The notes below the pieces were generated by a model that was not told the DNA's origin, made no database searches, and worked only from the letters and a program-made list of their open reading frames with translations. A stretch of 28,699 nt of DNA, from NCBI GenBank assembly GCA_964452095.1, contig CAYVKX010000015.1, positions 1-28,699 of the forward strand. Direction: 5' to 3'. The translations under genes were made by a program, and so were the position numbers. Source of the DNA: DUAL01 sp964452095. GTDB lineage: Bacteria > Bacteroidota > Bacteroidia > Flavobacteriales > BACL11. Below are positions 9,043-16,874 of this stretch, one piece after another (position 1 is the first letter of the stretch; every line of letters begins with the position of its first letter).

Positions 9043-9048
9043 CCACTT

Positions 9049-9077
9049 CAAAAATAAAAAAAAAGATGAAAGCCAAA
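9049..9077 (-). promoter_or_regulatory. Candidate promoter for the PlsC-like gene
   Basis: On the minus strand TTTG (9074-9077) is followed after 17 bases by TATTTTTG (9049-9056), a good -33/-7 pair for a Bacteroidota sigma factor. It would give a leader of about 70 bases. It overlaps the first codons of the divergent gene and lies beside that gene's own -7 box, so the two promoters would interfere. Confidence 0.4.
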
Positions 9078-9686
9078 CAAATTGCATTAATCCTTATCCC
9101 GCTTAATATCGCACTTGCTTATTTTGTGTATAACAGCATTAATAGTGAAGTAGAATTCCAAAAAGTAGCAAAAGTGAGAATTGCTGAGAATGTACAAAAC
9201 TTAAAAGATTTAAGAGCCATTCAGATTGCTTACAAAAATAAAAACCAAAGCTTTTCGGATAATTTGGACACCTTATTTTCATTTCTAAATAACGATTCAA
9301 TAGCGGTAGTAAGATCAATTGGAGAAGCACCTGATACTTTAACAGAATTGCAAGCATTGGAGGTAGGGCTTATTAGTAGAGACACTATATTTGTAGATGC
9401 AAAATCATATATATTTTCTGAAGATTATTTGGAAACAAGAAATGCCAAATATGCTCTTGACACAGATAATTTACGATACATTCCTTACACCAATAACAAA
9501 GCTTACAGCATTGATGCTGGAAGTATTGAAAAAGGAAAAGTAGTGGTACAAATATTTGAGATTTCTGCTGAGTATGCTGATGTACTTATCGGTTTAGATG
9601 CTGAAAATAAAAAATATGACTTGAGCAGTTCTTTAAGAGTTGGCTCTATGTCAGAAGCTTCTTTAAATGGAAACTGGGGCGAATAA
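9066..9686 (+). CDS. Membrane-anchored conserved protein of unknown function
   Basis: A 206-residue protein with one N-terminal membrane span (IALILIPLNIALAYFVYNSI) followed by a soluble part. The segment EFQKVAKVRIAENVQNLKDL and RAIQIAYKNKNQSFSDNLDTL resembles a pilin- or pseudopilin-like long helix followed by a small globular domain, but I see no prepilin peptidase site. I recognise the type as a conserved Bacteroidota protein found next to DUF3822, rsmD and coaD, without known function. I chose the ATG at 9066; an upstream in-frame extension to 8868 runs into the PlsC-like gene on the other strand and adds nothing conserved. It overlaps the next gene by 20 bases, so translation is probably coupled. 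Confidence 0.8.
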   Translation: MKAKQIALILIPLNIALAYFVYNSINSEVEFQKVAKVRIAENVQNLKDLRAIQIAYKNKNQSFSDNLDTLFSFLNNDSIAVVRSIGEAPDTLTELQALEVGLISRDTIFVDAKSYIFSEDYLETRNAKYALDTDNLRYIPYTNNKAYSIDAGSIEKGKVVVQIFEISAEYADVLIGLDAENKKYDLSSSLRVGSMSEASLNGNWGE

Positions 9687-10530
9687 AATATTACCAAAAG
9701 TAAATTACACTCCTAAATCACTTGATAATTTATTAACTGAAAAATGTCATCTTTCTGTAGAAATTGGTTGCAATTATTTTGCATACACTTTATTTGACAC
9801 CCTAACTTTAACCTATATTTTATTAAAAGAATTTGAGTTTGAGGCAAAGAATATTAAAGAAAGTGTAGATAAAATTGCAGGAATTATTGAAAGTGAATCG
9901 CTTCTACAAAAGGAATTTTATTCTAGCTCTTTGACTTTTAGCCATTTTCCTTCAACCTTAGTTCCTGTTGCATTTTATAAAGAAGAAAAAGGGAGAGAAA
10001 TTCTTGCATTTAATCATAAGGTGTATGAAGAAATTTTAACAGATAAACTGCAACAAATTGAAGCTGTAAACATTTATTCTGTTCCTTCAGAGCTTTTAAA
10101 TATAATAAGAAACCGTTTTCCAAACACGCAAATAAAAGCAAATGATAGTATTTTGATTGATCAACTTTTATTGCAAAATGAAAGTAAAAATGCAAAAGTT
10201 ATTGCATCAATAAAAAATGATATTTTAGAAGTTTGTGTGATTGATGAAAATAAATTAGCATTTCATAATTGTTTTGCAACCGACACAAAAGAAGATTTAC
10301 TTTACTACTTACTTTTTACTATGGGACAATTAGGGCTGTCAGCAGAAAAAATGGATTTAATTTTATTGGATGACATCTTAAAATCGGATGAAAAATATCA
10401 TCTTTTGTATGAATATGTGCGAGATATTTCTTTTGGCAATTGCCCTGAAAATTTAAATTATGCTAAGGAGTTAGATAGCGTAAAACCACATCAATATTTT
10501 TGTCTTTTTTCCCAATTGTTGTGCGCATAA
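9667..10530 (+). CDS. DUF3822 family protein
   Basis: A 287-residue soluble protein resembling DUF3822, a Bacteroidota family of unknown function. Features seen are an N-terminal LSVEIGCNYFAYTLFD strand pair, a repeat of that layout in the second half (AKVIASIKNDILEVCVIDEN), and YYLLFTMGQLGLSAEKMDLILLDD. Two related halves with an IEIG-like strand recall the actin/ASKHA ATPase fold, but this is my inference. The ATG lies 20 bases inside the previous gene and the end overlaps the GTG of rsmD, so the gene sits in a tight plus-strand run. Its constant company with rsmD and coaD suggests a housekeeping role. Confidence 0.82.
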   Translation: METGANKILPKVNYTPKSLDNLLTEKCHLSVEIGCNYFAYTLFDTLTLTYILLKEFEFEAKNIKESVDKIAGIIESESLLQKEFYSSSLTFSHFPSTLVPVAFYKEEKGREILAFNHKVYEEILTDKLQQIEAVNIYSVPSELLNIIRNRFPNTQIKANDSILIDQLLLQNESKNAKVIASIKNDILEVCVIDENKLAFHNCFATDTKEDLLYYLLFTMGQLGLSAEKMDLILLDDILKSDEKYHLLYEYVRDISFGNCPENLNYAKELDSVKPHQYFCLFSQLLCA

Positions 10531-11045
10531 TTTCAGGCATAAATAAAGGGAGAGTTATTCAAGCTCCAAAGAATTTACCGGTTCGCCCCACTACTGATAT
10601 GGCGAAAGAAGCCATTTTTAATATCTTAGCAAACAGATATTATTTGGATAGAAAAAAAGTGTTGGATTTATTCTCTGGAACAGGAAATATTTCGTTTGAA
10701 TTTTATTCGAGAGGAGTAGAAGATATTACTGCAGTAGATAATAATTTTAATTGCTGCAATTTTATTAGCCAAATGGCAGAGGAATTAAATTATAATATTG
10801 AGGTAATGAAAATGGATTGTTTGGATTTTTTGGAGAAAACAAAAACCGATTATGATATTATTTTTGCCGATCCTCCTTATAGTTTTGAGCATCACCAAAA
10901 ACTAAAAGACACTATTTTTAGTCATAATCTAATTAGAAAAGATGGTTGTTTGATTATTGAACACGACTCCAAAACCAAATTTGAGGAAGAAAATGTGGAG
11001 CATAGAAAATATGGAAGCGTTCATTTTAGTATATTTACCAACTAA
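10521..11045 (+). CDS. rsmD: 16S rRNA (guanine(966)-N2)-methyltransferase
   Basis: RsmD methylates G966 of 16S rRNA during 30S assembly, using S-adenosylmethionine. The 174 residues from the GTG at 10521 begin MRIISG, the normal family N-terminus. A TTG at 10500 would add seven unconserved residues. Motifs: RPTTDMAKEAIFNIL for substrate contact, LDLFSGTGNISFE as the SAM-binding motif I, and FADPPYSF as the catalytic (D/N)PPY motif. Length is normal for the family. The start overlaps the end of the DUF3822 gene by 10 bases, and coaD follows after 13 bases, the common rsmD-coaD pairing. Confidence 0.94.
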   Translation: MRIISGINKGRVIQAPKNLPVRPTTDMAKEAIFNILANRYYLDRKKVLDLFSGTGNISFEFYSRGVEDITAVDNNFNCCNFISQMAEELNYNIEVMKMDCLDFLEKTKTDYDIIFADPPYSFEHHQKLKDTIFSHNLIRKDGCLIIEHDSKTKFEEENVEHRKYGSVHFSIFTN

Positions 11046-11058
11046 TTAAAAAATACAA

Positions 11059-11517
11059 ATGAGTAAGATTGCGATTTTTCCTGGTTCGTTCTCCCCTTTT
11101 ACATTAGGGCATAAAGCGGTGGTAAATAGCGCATTACCACTATTTGATAAAATAATAATTGCAATTGGGATTAACTCAGAAAAGAGCGAGTATTTTTCCA
11201 TAGAAGAACGCTTAGAGTGGATTAAGGTAGTGTACAAAAATAACCCTAAAATTGAGGTAAAACCCTATGAAGGGCTTACAGTTGATTTTTGTAAAAAAGA
11301 AAATGCACACTATATAATAAGAGGGCTAAGGGATTCTCACGATTTTAAGTTTGAAAAGAATATCGCACAAATGAACAAAAAACTAAATACTGATATTGAA
11401 ACTATTTTTATTATTACTCCTCCTGAACTTTCTCATATTTCCTCTACTATATTAAGAGATATAATTAAAAATGGAGGCGATATTTCTGGCTTTATTCCAA
11501 AAGAAATTGATTTATAA
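11059..11517 (+). CDS. coaD: Phosphopantetheine adenylyltransferase
   Basis: CoaD transfers AMP from ATP to 4'-phosphopantetheine, the penultimate step of coenzyme A synthesis. The 152 residues carry the nucleotidyltransferase signature FPGSFSPFTLGH (TxGH catalytic motif), RGLRDSHDFKFE, the pantetheine-contacting EIEKNIAQMN-like region, and ISSTILRD, a slight variant of the usual ISSSxVRE. The C-terminus is a little short after FIPKEI, which is normal for Bacteroidota. It lies 13 bases after rsmD and 19 bases before the TlpA-like gene, so it is probably in the same transcript. Confidence 0.96.
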   Translation: MSKIAIFPGSFSPFTLGHKAVVNSALPLFDKIIIAIGINSEKSEYFSIEERLEWIKVVYKNNPKIEVKPYEGLTVDFCKKENAHYIIRGLRDSHDFKFEKNIAQMNKKLNTDIETIFIITPPELSHISSTILRDIIKNGGDISGFIPKEIDL

Positions 11518-11536
11518 ACCAAAAAAACCTAAAAAA

Positions 11537-12757
11537 ATGAACTTAAAAAAAATCACACTAATTGCATTTTCCACACTACTTTTTGCTTGCACAAAAACAG
11601 ATCCAAATCAAGTTACAATTACAGGAGAGATTAGCAATCCAAAAGGAGAATCGGTAAGTTTTAGTAGTAGAGATACTTCCTATAATACCACTTCAAATGA
11701 AGATGGAAGTTTTACTATTTCTTTCCTATTAGATTCTGCTACTTATTTGGATTTTGGGCACGGACCAGAACGCACCGCTATGTATGTGAATCCGGGAGAT
11801 AAAATAAATCTTAGCATTGATACAGAACTGTTTGATGAAACTATAAAATATGATGGTAGCAAGGAGTCCTCTTTTTTAGCAAAATTGTATTTATTGGAAG
11901 AAGAAAATGATTTTTTTGGAGAAGCTTTTTATAAGAGTACAGCAGAAGAATACAAAGCAATTCTGGACGGTTATAAAGTAGCTGTAATTGCAGAATTAGA
12001 AAGCATTACTGATAGCTCTTTTGTCAATAGTGAAATTGCAGAATTAGAAAACAGTATCGCTAATTTTATAAAGCGACAAGACAAACTTTCAAAGTACACT
12101 CAGGAAGTAAAGGATTATATGTGGCAAACTAAAATTGCTGCAAAAAATTATAATTTTTATGCTGCTATTGATTCTTTAAACGCTCTTGAGTTTAACCAAA
12201 TGCTTGATAATTATTCAAATGAATTTCTAACGCTTTTAAGTAAGGTGACTGATGCTGAATTTATAGTTGAAGCAAAGGAAAGGATTGAAAAAACTACAAA
12301 AGGCTGGCTAGAAAGAAAAACAGCAATTGACAATATGCCAAAAGAAGGAGATGCTGCCATTGATTTCACATATCCGGACAAAGATGGAAATGAATTTTCA
12401 CTTTCTTCATTTAGTGGCAATCTGATATATGTAGATGTATGGGCAACTTGGTGCGGACCATGCAAAGCAGAAATCCCTTCATTACAAAAATTGGAGCAGG
12501 AATATCATGGAAAAAATATCACCTTTCTTTCTGTTTCGGTGGATACCGACAAAGAAGCTTGGCTAAAAATGATAGCCGAAAAAGAAATGGGCGGTACACA
12601 ATTATGGGCAGATGGTTGGAGTGAAATCACAAAATCTTATGCCATTTTTGGCATTCCAAGATTTATGCTTTTCTCTGTTGATGGAAATGTAATTTCAACA
12701 AATGCGCCAAGACCTTCTTCTGATGAGATTAGAGGATTATTGGATGGTAATTTGTAA
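11537..12757 (+). CDS. TlpA-like thioredoxin lipoprotein
   Basis: A 406-residue lipoprotein: signal peptide with lipobox LFAC, Cys18. The N-terminal part (about 25-110, VTITGEISNPKGESVSF onward) resembles the DUF4369 domain common before Bacteroidota thioredoxins. A helical middle (about 110-260) follows, then a C-terminal thioredoxin domain from about 270. WATWCGPC holds the redox pair Cys306/Cys309, and GIPRFML carries the cis-Pro. The likely role is thiol-disulfide exchange or reduction in the periplasm; the partner is unknown. I chose the ATG at 11537 because an upstream in-frame extension lies within coaD and precedes the signal peptide. Confidence 0.92.
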   Translation: MNLKKITLIAFSTLLFACTKTDPNQVTITGEISNPKGESVSFSSRDTSYNTTSNEDGSFTISFLLDSATYLDFGHGPERTAMYVNPGDKINLSIDTELFDETIKYDGSKESSFLAKLYLLEEENDFFGEAFYKSTAEEYKAILDGYKVAVIAELESITDSSFVNSEIAELENSIANFIKRQDKLSKYTQEVKDYMWQTKIAAKNYNFYAAIDSLNALEFNQMLDNYSNEFLTLLSKVTDAEFIVEAKERIEKTTKGWLERKTAIDNMPKEGDAAIDFTYPDKDGNEFSLSSFSGNLIYVDVWATWCGPCKAEIPSLQKLEQEYHGKNITFLSVSVDTDKEAWLKMIAEKEMGGTQLWADGWSEITKSYAIFGIPRFMLFSVDGNVISTNAPRPSSDEIRGLLDGNL

Positions 12758-12761
12758 ATTA

Positions 12762-12998
12762 TTATAACTCCATATACTCCTTAAAGGCGGCTTGAAAATA
12801 CATTTCCGCTTCCTTCTTAATTTTCTTTTCTTTTGCCTTATTTCCAGCATGAATTTCTATCAATTTTTGGTAGTTTTCTGAATAGGCATAATAAGCATCT
12901 TCTGTAATAAGTCCAAACCCTTTATGAAAAGCATAAGGCACTACTCCCTTTGTATTAGGCATCATGTTATTTCCAAACTTATAAGGAGCAAGATAATC
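12762..12998 (-). pseudogene. C-terminal remnant of an LTA-synthase-like sulfatase
   Basis: The minus-strand frame ending at 12762 encodes about 79 residues, starting after an in-frame TAG at 12999-13001. It aligns with the C-terminus of the intact sulfatase encoded at 13926-15767: YKFGNN / NYFGGD, GVVPYAFHKGFGLI / GSVFYCFGSGYGMI, AYSENYQKLIE / AFSIKYNKFIE, and EAEMYFQAAFKEYMEL / EAEMFLQYSFDEYLKY. By eye about one third of positions are identical. The match continues upstream of the only ATG (12965), so that ATG is internal and not a real start. The catalytic and membrane parts are gone. I read this as the leftover of a tandem paralogue, not a functional 67-residue gene. Confidence 0.75.
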
Positions 12999-13023
12999 CT
13001 AACATAAGAATTTACTTTTTAGT

Positions 13024-13031
13024 TACCTTTG
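13024..13031 (+). promoter_or_regulatory. -7 promoter box for the glycosyltransferase-like gene
   Basis: TACCTTTG matches TAnnTTTG, 30 bases before the ATG at 13062. No good -33 element is visible; the region where one would fall is the breakpoint of the sulfatase remnant. Confidence 0.4.
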
Positions 13032-13061
13032 TCCTACATTATTTTTAAAATTAAATAACTA

Positions 13062-13883
13062 ATGAAGACACTTATCTTTTGCACATCCTACTTTGATACA
13101 GAAAAATTGTATCTAAAAAGATATCAAAAATGGATTGACTATTACAATAATCATCCATTTACGAATGACAAGCACATGTTTTTAATTGATGATTGTTCTG
13201 ATTTAGAACTAATTACAGGTACTGAGATACATACATTAAAAGAAGAACAATTAGAGACTCTTCATGAAGTAAAAAAAATTAATCTATATTCATTTAATGA
13301 TAGAAAAGGATTGAACTGGTCTCATAACTCAGCAAACAATGAGGGCTGGTGGAGAAGCTTTTGCGCCTCTCTTGAAATAGCTGAAAAATATAATTATGAC
13401 AAAATTATTCATATTGAGTCTGATGCATTTTTAATTTCTAATAGAATGTTTGATTATATAGACAGTCTAAAAACGGGTTGGACGGGATTATGGGCCAATA
13501 AATACAACTTCCCTGAGTCATGTATTCAAGTAATTTGCAAAGACCAGTTTGATAGCTTCAAAGATTTTGCTTCTTGTGGCTCTCATGAACTTTCTAAGAT
13601 GGGCTTAGCTGAAAAGGTTATTCCATTTACTAATGTTGAAAGAAGATTCCTAGGAGATAGATTTGGAGAAAAAAGTAATATACAGATGGAAGGACTAGAT
13701 TATTTTTGTCAAACTAAGCTAGATACAATTATTACTCCAGAAGAATCTGATAAACTACTAAACCCTAAAACATCTTTCTTGAGAACCCTATGGAGTTTCC
13801 ATTTAGTTCAGTTTTTTTGGAGAAATAAGTTAGAATTTTTAATCACATTAGTAGTAGGAATTCTTTTACTATGGACTCTATAA
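13062..13883 (+). CDS. Glycosyltransferase-like protein with C-terminal membrane anchor
   Basis: A 273-residue protein I cannot place in a named family. It opens with a beta strand typical of a GT-A fold (KTLIFCTSYFD). It has KIIHIESDAFLIS, where Glu119-Ser-Asp121 could be a DxD-type metal/nucleotide-sugar motif, and WWRSFCASLEIAEKYNYDKII as the helix before it. GLWANKYNFPESCIQVI and MEGLDYFCQ could line an acceptor site. Residues about 257-272 (EFLITLVVGILLLWTL) form a C-terminal membrane span, unusual for cytosolic glycosyltransferases. It lies between a sulfatase remnant and an intact sulfatase, on the opposite strand to both. Function as a glycosyltransferase is inference at moderate confidence. 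Confidence 0.55.
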   Translation: MKTLIFCTSYFDTEKLYLKRYQKWIDYYNNHPFTNDKHMFLIDDCSDLELITGTEIHTLKEEQLETLHEVKKINLYSFNDRKGLNWSHNSANNEGWWRSFCASLEIAEKYNYDKIIHIESDAFLISNRMFDYIDSLKTGWTGLWANKYNFPESCIQVICKDQFDSFKDFASCGSHELSKMGLAEKVIPFTNVERRFLGDRFGEKSNIQMEGLDYFCQTKLDTIITPEESDKLLNPKTSFLRTLWSFHLVQFFWRNKLEFLITLVVGILLLWTL

Positions 13884-13925
13884 AAATATAATTACAATCA
13901 AAATCAATAAACTTTTTTTCATAAT

Positions 13926-15767
13926 TTAATATTTTAAATATTCATCAAAGGAATATTGTAAAAACATCTCAGCTTCAGACACAATACTACTATCATTAAA
14001 ATTACTTTCAATAAACTTATTATATTTTATAGAAAAAGCAGAATTACCTTCTTCTTGAATCATGCCGTAACCACTTCCAAAACAATAAAAAACAGATCCA
14101 GAATTATTACCTAAGATATCTCCACCAAAATAATTATCATCAACATTAATATCCATCTGACTCAAAATAGTAGGAGCAATATCAAGATGAGATGATAAAG
14201 TAATCCACTCCTTCCCTTTATAGTTTTGATTTAAAACTTCACCAAACCAAAGCATAGGAATTTTAAATTTCTCTTTTTGTGCAAATCTTCTTTTTATAGG
14301 AGAATTATGGCTATGATCAGCTACAATTACAAATAAGGTATTGGCATACCAATCCTCATTTTTTACATTTTCCATAAAATCACCCAAACATTTATCGGTA
14401 TAAGCAACTGAGTTCACATATTTATCCTCCTTACTATTAAAAGATAATTTATGCTCTGCAGGAAAATCAAAAGGAGAATGTGAACTTATAGTAAAAAGTG
14501 TACTCATAAATGGTTGAGGTAATTCATTCAGTTCTTCTTTAAATTGAGTGAACATATATTCATCATGTATCCCTAAACTACCTGATGGCAAATGCTTATA
14601 GTCATCACCATCTTTTACTTTATCAAATCCTTGTGAAAGCAAATACCCTTTTATATTCCCATAAGTAAGTTGTCCTCCAAAAAAATAAGATGAATGATAA
14701 TCAGTTAAGGATTTATTCAATGACGGTAACTTACGAGCTTTATCTGTTTGATTGATAATATATGCATGTGGCAATACTGGAAAAGAAGAAAAAATAGAGC
14801 TCATTCCTTGGTCAGAAGTCCAGCCATTAGAATAGAAATCAGTAAAAAGTAAGCCCTCTTTTTCAAGTGCTTTAAAGTTTGGAGTAATTCCTTTAAATCC
14901 ACCTAAACTTTCAACATTATCGGCTGACCAACTTTCAAGTAGAATAATAACAATATTGGGTTTCTTAGTTGTTAAAACAAAAGTAGTAGAATCTCTTTCA
15001 TTTTTTAAGCTATTCATAAATTCATCTACTTTTTCTTGTGGGTGTTTTTTATATGGGTTACCCTTAAAATTGCTTTTATTCTTAAGGATGTTCTGCAATA
15101 AATTCCAATTAGGATTAACAGCTACATCATTTACTATAATGTTATTTGAAAAATAAGCATCACTCAAATTTATTGGTATTTCTTGCCAACCTCCTCTTAT
15201 CCCAAGAAGTAAAATCCCAAGCGTTAGTGGTAAGAAAATTATTCTTTGCACTATATTAATTGCTGAATTTTGACTTTGTTTTTTCGGATAAAAAGAGTGT
15301 ACTTTCTTTTTGTAAATCCCGATAAACAAAATCGCTACCATTATAAAAAGAAGCATTGTAAGATAATGCGAAAATGTTGCAGTAGAAAACACCTCAGTAG
15401 GATTAGAAAAATGCGATAATGCAGTAAAATTAAGTTTAGTTTTCCACTCAGAATAAAGAGATACTTCTCCCCCACTTATTAAAGCAGAAATCAGGATAAA
15501 AAAGCAACTAAAAAGAAATGTTATTTTTTTGTAAAATTTTGTAAAACCAACAAAGGAATTAAGCCACAAAATAAAAACAATTATTACTAGCAAATAACTG
15601 ATTAAAGAAATATCTAAAGCAAAACTTTTTGGAATAATCTGGAGCACTTCCAAAAAAGGAGATTGGCTTATTTCATTTACAAAAAACAGCATAAACAAAA
15701 GCCGATTCACCAAAAAGAAAACTAGCCAAAAAACAATATATCTAAAAATAAATATCAGTTTATCCAT
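13926..15767 (-). CDS. LTA-synthase-like membrane sulfatase
   Basis: A 613-residue protein with five N-terminal membrane spans (about 8-30, 50-70, 82-100, 134-152, 174-190) followed by an extracytoplasmic sulfatase/alkaline-phosphatase-fold domain. Motifs are KPNIVIILLESWSADNV, GWTSDQGMSSI with the probable nucleophile Thr, VADHSHNSP for metal binding, and SHLDIAPTILSQM. This is the architecture of LtaS and of phosphoglycerol or phosphoethanolamine transferases. In a Gram-negative the likely substrate is a phospholipid-derived head group moved to a glycan or periplasmic glucan; the sequence does not show which. I chose the ATG at 15767, overlapping the Nudix stop by 8 bases; 15794 is an alternative with nine extra residues. 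Confidence 0.88.
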   Translation of the reverse strand: MDKLIFIFRYIVFWLVFFLVNRLLFMLFFVNEISQSPFLEVLQIIPKSFALDISLISYLLVIIVFILWLNSFVGFTKFYKKITFLFSCFFILISALISGGEVSLYSEWKTKLNFTALSHFSNPTEVFSTATFSHYLTMLLFIMVAILFIGIYKKKVHSFYPKKQSQNSAINIVQRIIFLPLTLGILLLGIRGGWQEIPINLSDAYFSNNIIVNDVAVNPNWNLLQNILKNKSNFKGNPYKKHPQEKVDEFMNSLKNERDSTTFVLTTKKPNIVIILLESWSADNVESLGGFKGITPNFKALEKEGLLFTDFYSNGWTSDQGMSSIFSSFPVLPHAYIINQTDKARKLPSLNKSLTDYHSSYFFGGQLTYGNIKGYLLSQGFDKVKDGDDYKHLPSGSLGIHDEYMFTQFKEELNELPQPFMSTLFTISSHSPFDFPAEHKLSFNSKEDKYVNSVAYTDKCLGDFMENVKNEDWYANTLFVIVADHSHNSPIKRRFAQKEKFKIPMLWFGEVLNQNYKGKEWITLSSHLDIAPTILSQMDINVDDNYFGGDILGNNSGSVFYCFGSGYGMIQEEGNSAFSIKYNKFIESNFNDSSIVSEAEMFLQYSFDEYLKY

Positions 15768-16233
15768 CCGGAAATAGTTCTTTAATATTACCATAAGAAT
15801 TCTGCAACTTTATTGCAATTTCTTCCTTTTTCACCCACTCTACTTTTATAATCCCTTCTTCTTTTTGAGGAATTAATTCTCCAACATAATTAGTTTTCAT
15901 TTCAAACCAGAAAGTTCGTTTCAATATTTCCTCATCATTAAGTTTGTAAGTATGATAGGTGTCTGAAAGTTGTTTTACCACCTTCAAACCACTCACTCCA
16001 CATTCCTCTTCCACTTCCCTTTTTGCGCAATTTTTAATATCTTCTGCTTCTTCCAATTTTCCTTTTGGCAAATCCCATTTTCCATTTCTAAATATCATTA
16101 AAAGTTTGTTTTCCTGATTATAAACCAATCCGCCAGCTGCTTTTATCAAAATATAATTGGAACAGAATTTTTCCCAGTTTTCTGTTATCACTTTTGGGTG
16201 GTTGTTAATGAAAACTTTATATTTTTGCGTCAT
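15760..16233 (-). CDS. Nudix hydrolase
   Basis: A 157-residue Nudix-fold pyrophosphohydrolase. The Nudix box is complete: G(5x)E(7x)REVEEECGV, beginning GKLEEAEDIKNC, preceded by FRNGKWDLPKG. An N-terminal region (KYKVFINNHPKVITENWEKF) comes before the fold and is typical for the Bacteroidota gene that sits beside pyrE. The substrate (nucleotide, nucleotide sugar or ADP-ribose type) cannot be told from the sequence. I chose the ATG whose CAT complement is at 16231-16233. It shares the CATG tetranucleotide with the pyrE ATG on the other strand. A longer frame to 16269 exists but lies inside pyrE. Confidence 0.9.
   Translation of the reverse strand: MTQKYKVFINNHPKVITENWEKFCSNYILIKAAGGLVYNQENKLLMIFRNGKWDLPKGKLEEAEDIKNCAKREVEEECGVSGLKVVKQLSDTYHTYKLNDEEILKRTFWFEMKTNYVGELIPQKEEGIIKVEWVKKEEIAIKLQNSYGNIKELFPDG
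16193..16227 (+). promoter_or_regulatory. pyrE promoter inside the Nudix gene
   Basis: TTTG at 16193-16196 and TATTTTTG at 16220-16227 are separated by 23 bases, within the usual range for Bacteroidota -33/-7 pairs. The box ends five bases before the pyrE ATG, so the transcript would be leaderless or almost so. Confidence 0.5.
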
Positions 16234-16873
16234 GATTTCCGATATTGAAATAGGCAAACAAATTGCCAAAAATTTATTGCAAATAAACGCAATTATTTTA
16301 CAAGCAGAAAATCCTTTTACTTGGGCTTCCGGTTGGAAGTCGCCAATTTATTGCGATAACCGAAAAATTCTTTCTTTTCCAGAGAGCAGAACTTTTGTTA
16401 GACAATCATTAGCCAGTGTAATTTCCAAGCATTATGGCAGTGCAAATGTGATTGCAGGAGTGGCAACAGGGGCAATTGCACATGGCGCTTTGGTGGCTGA
16501 GGAAATGGGTTTGCCTTTTATTTATGTGCGTTCTGCAAAAAAAGGGCATGGTAAGCAAAATCAGGTGGAGGGTGCTTATAATTCTGGGCAATCGGTAATT
16601 GTAATTGAGGATTTGATAAGTAGTGGAAAAAGTAGTTTGGATGCAGTGGAGGCACTCAGAAATGAGGGCTTGAATGTAAAGGGATTGATTTCTATTTTCA
16701 CTTATGGCTTTGATGCTGCTACTGAGAATTTTAAAAAAGCAGATTGTAAATTTATTTCTCTTTGCGATTATCCTGCTCTTTTGCAAGAGGCATTAAAACA
16801 AGATTATATTAAGCAATCGGAATTAGAAATTTTAGAAAAATGGAGGGAAGACCCTTCAAAATGGAAGAAATAA
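16232..16873 (+). CDS. pyrE: Orotate phosphoribosyltransferase
   Basis: PyrE joins orotate to PRPP to give orotidine 5'-phosphate in pyrimidine synthesis. The 213 residues from the ATG at 16232 contain FTWASGWKSPIYCDNR (orotate loop), VIAGVATGAIAHGALVAEEM, the flexible-loop RSAKKGHGKQNQVEG, and the PRPP-binding motif VIVIEDLISSGKS. Length matches the family. An in-frame extension to 16157 would read through the Nudix N-terminus on the other strand and adds no conserved sequence. The next gene starts one base after the stop (TAA-A-ATG), so the two are probably co-transcribed. Confidence 0.96.
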   Translation: MISDIEIGKQIAKNLLQINAIILQAENPFTWASGWKSPIYCDNRKILSFPESRTFVRQSLASVISKHYGSANVIAGVATGAIAHGALVAEEMGLPFIYVRSAKKGHGKQNQVEGAYNSGQSVIVIEDLISSGKSSLDAVEALRNEGLNVKGLISIFTYGFDAATENFKKADCKFISLCDYPALLQEALKQDYIKQSELEILEKWREDPSKWKK

Positions 16874-16874
16874 A

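Noticed and set aside
8868..9065. N-terminal extension of the membrane-anchored gene at 9066
   Set aside because: The extension lies opposite the PlsC-like gene, and the membrane span begins right after the ATG at 9066.
12762..12965. A stand-alone 67-residue gene
   Set aside because: Homology to the sulfatase C-terminus continues upstream of its ATG, so it is a remnant and not a separate gene.
16409..16786. A 125-residue antisense frame inside pyrE
   Set aside because: Fully opposite a conserved enzyme and without promoter or recognisable motif.
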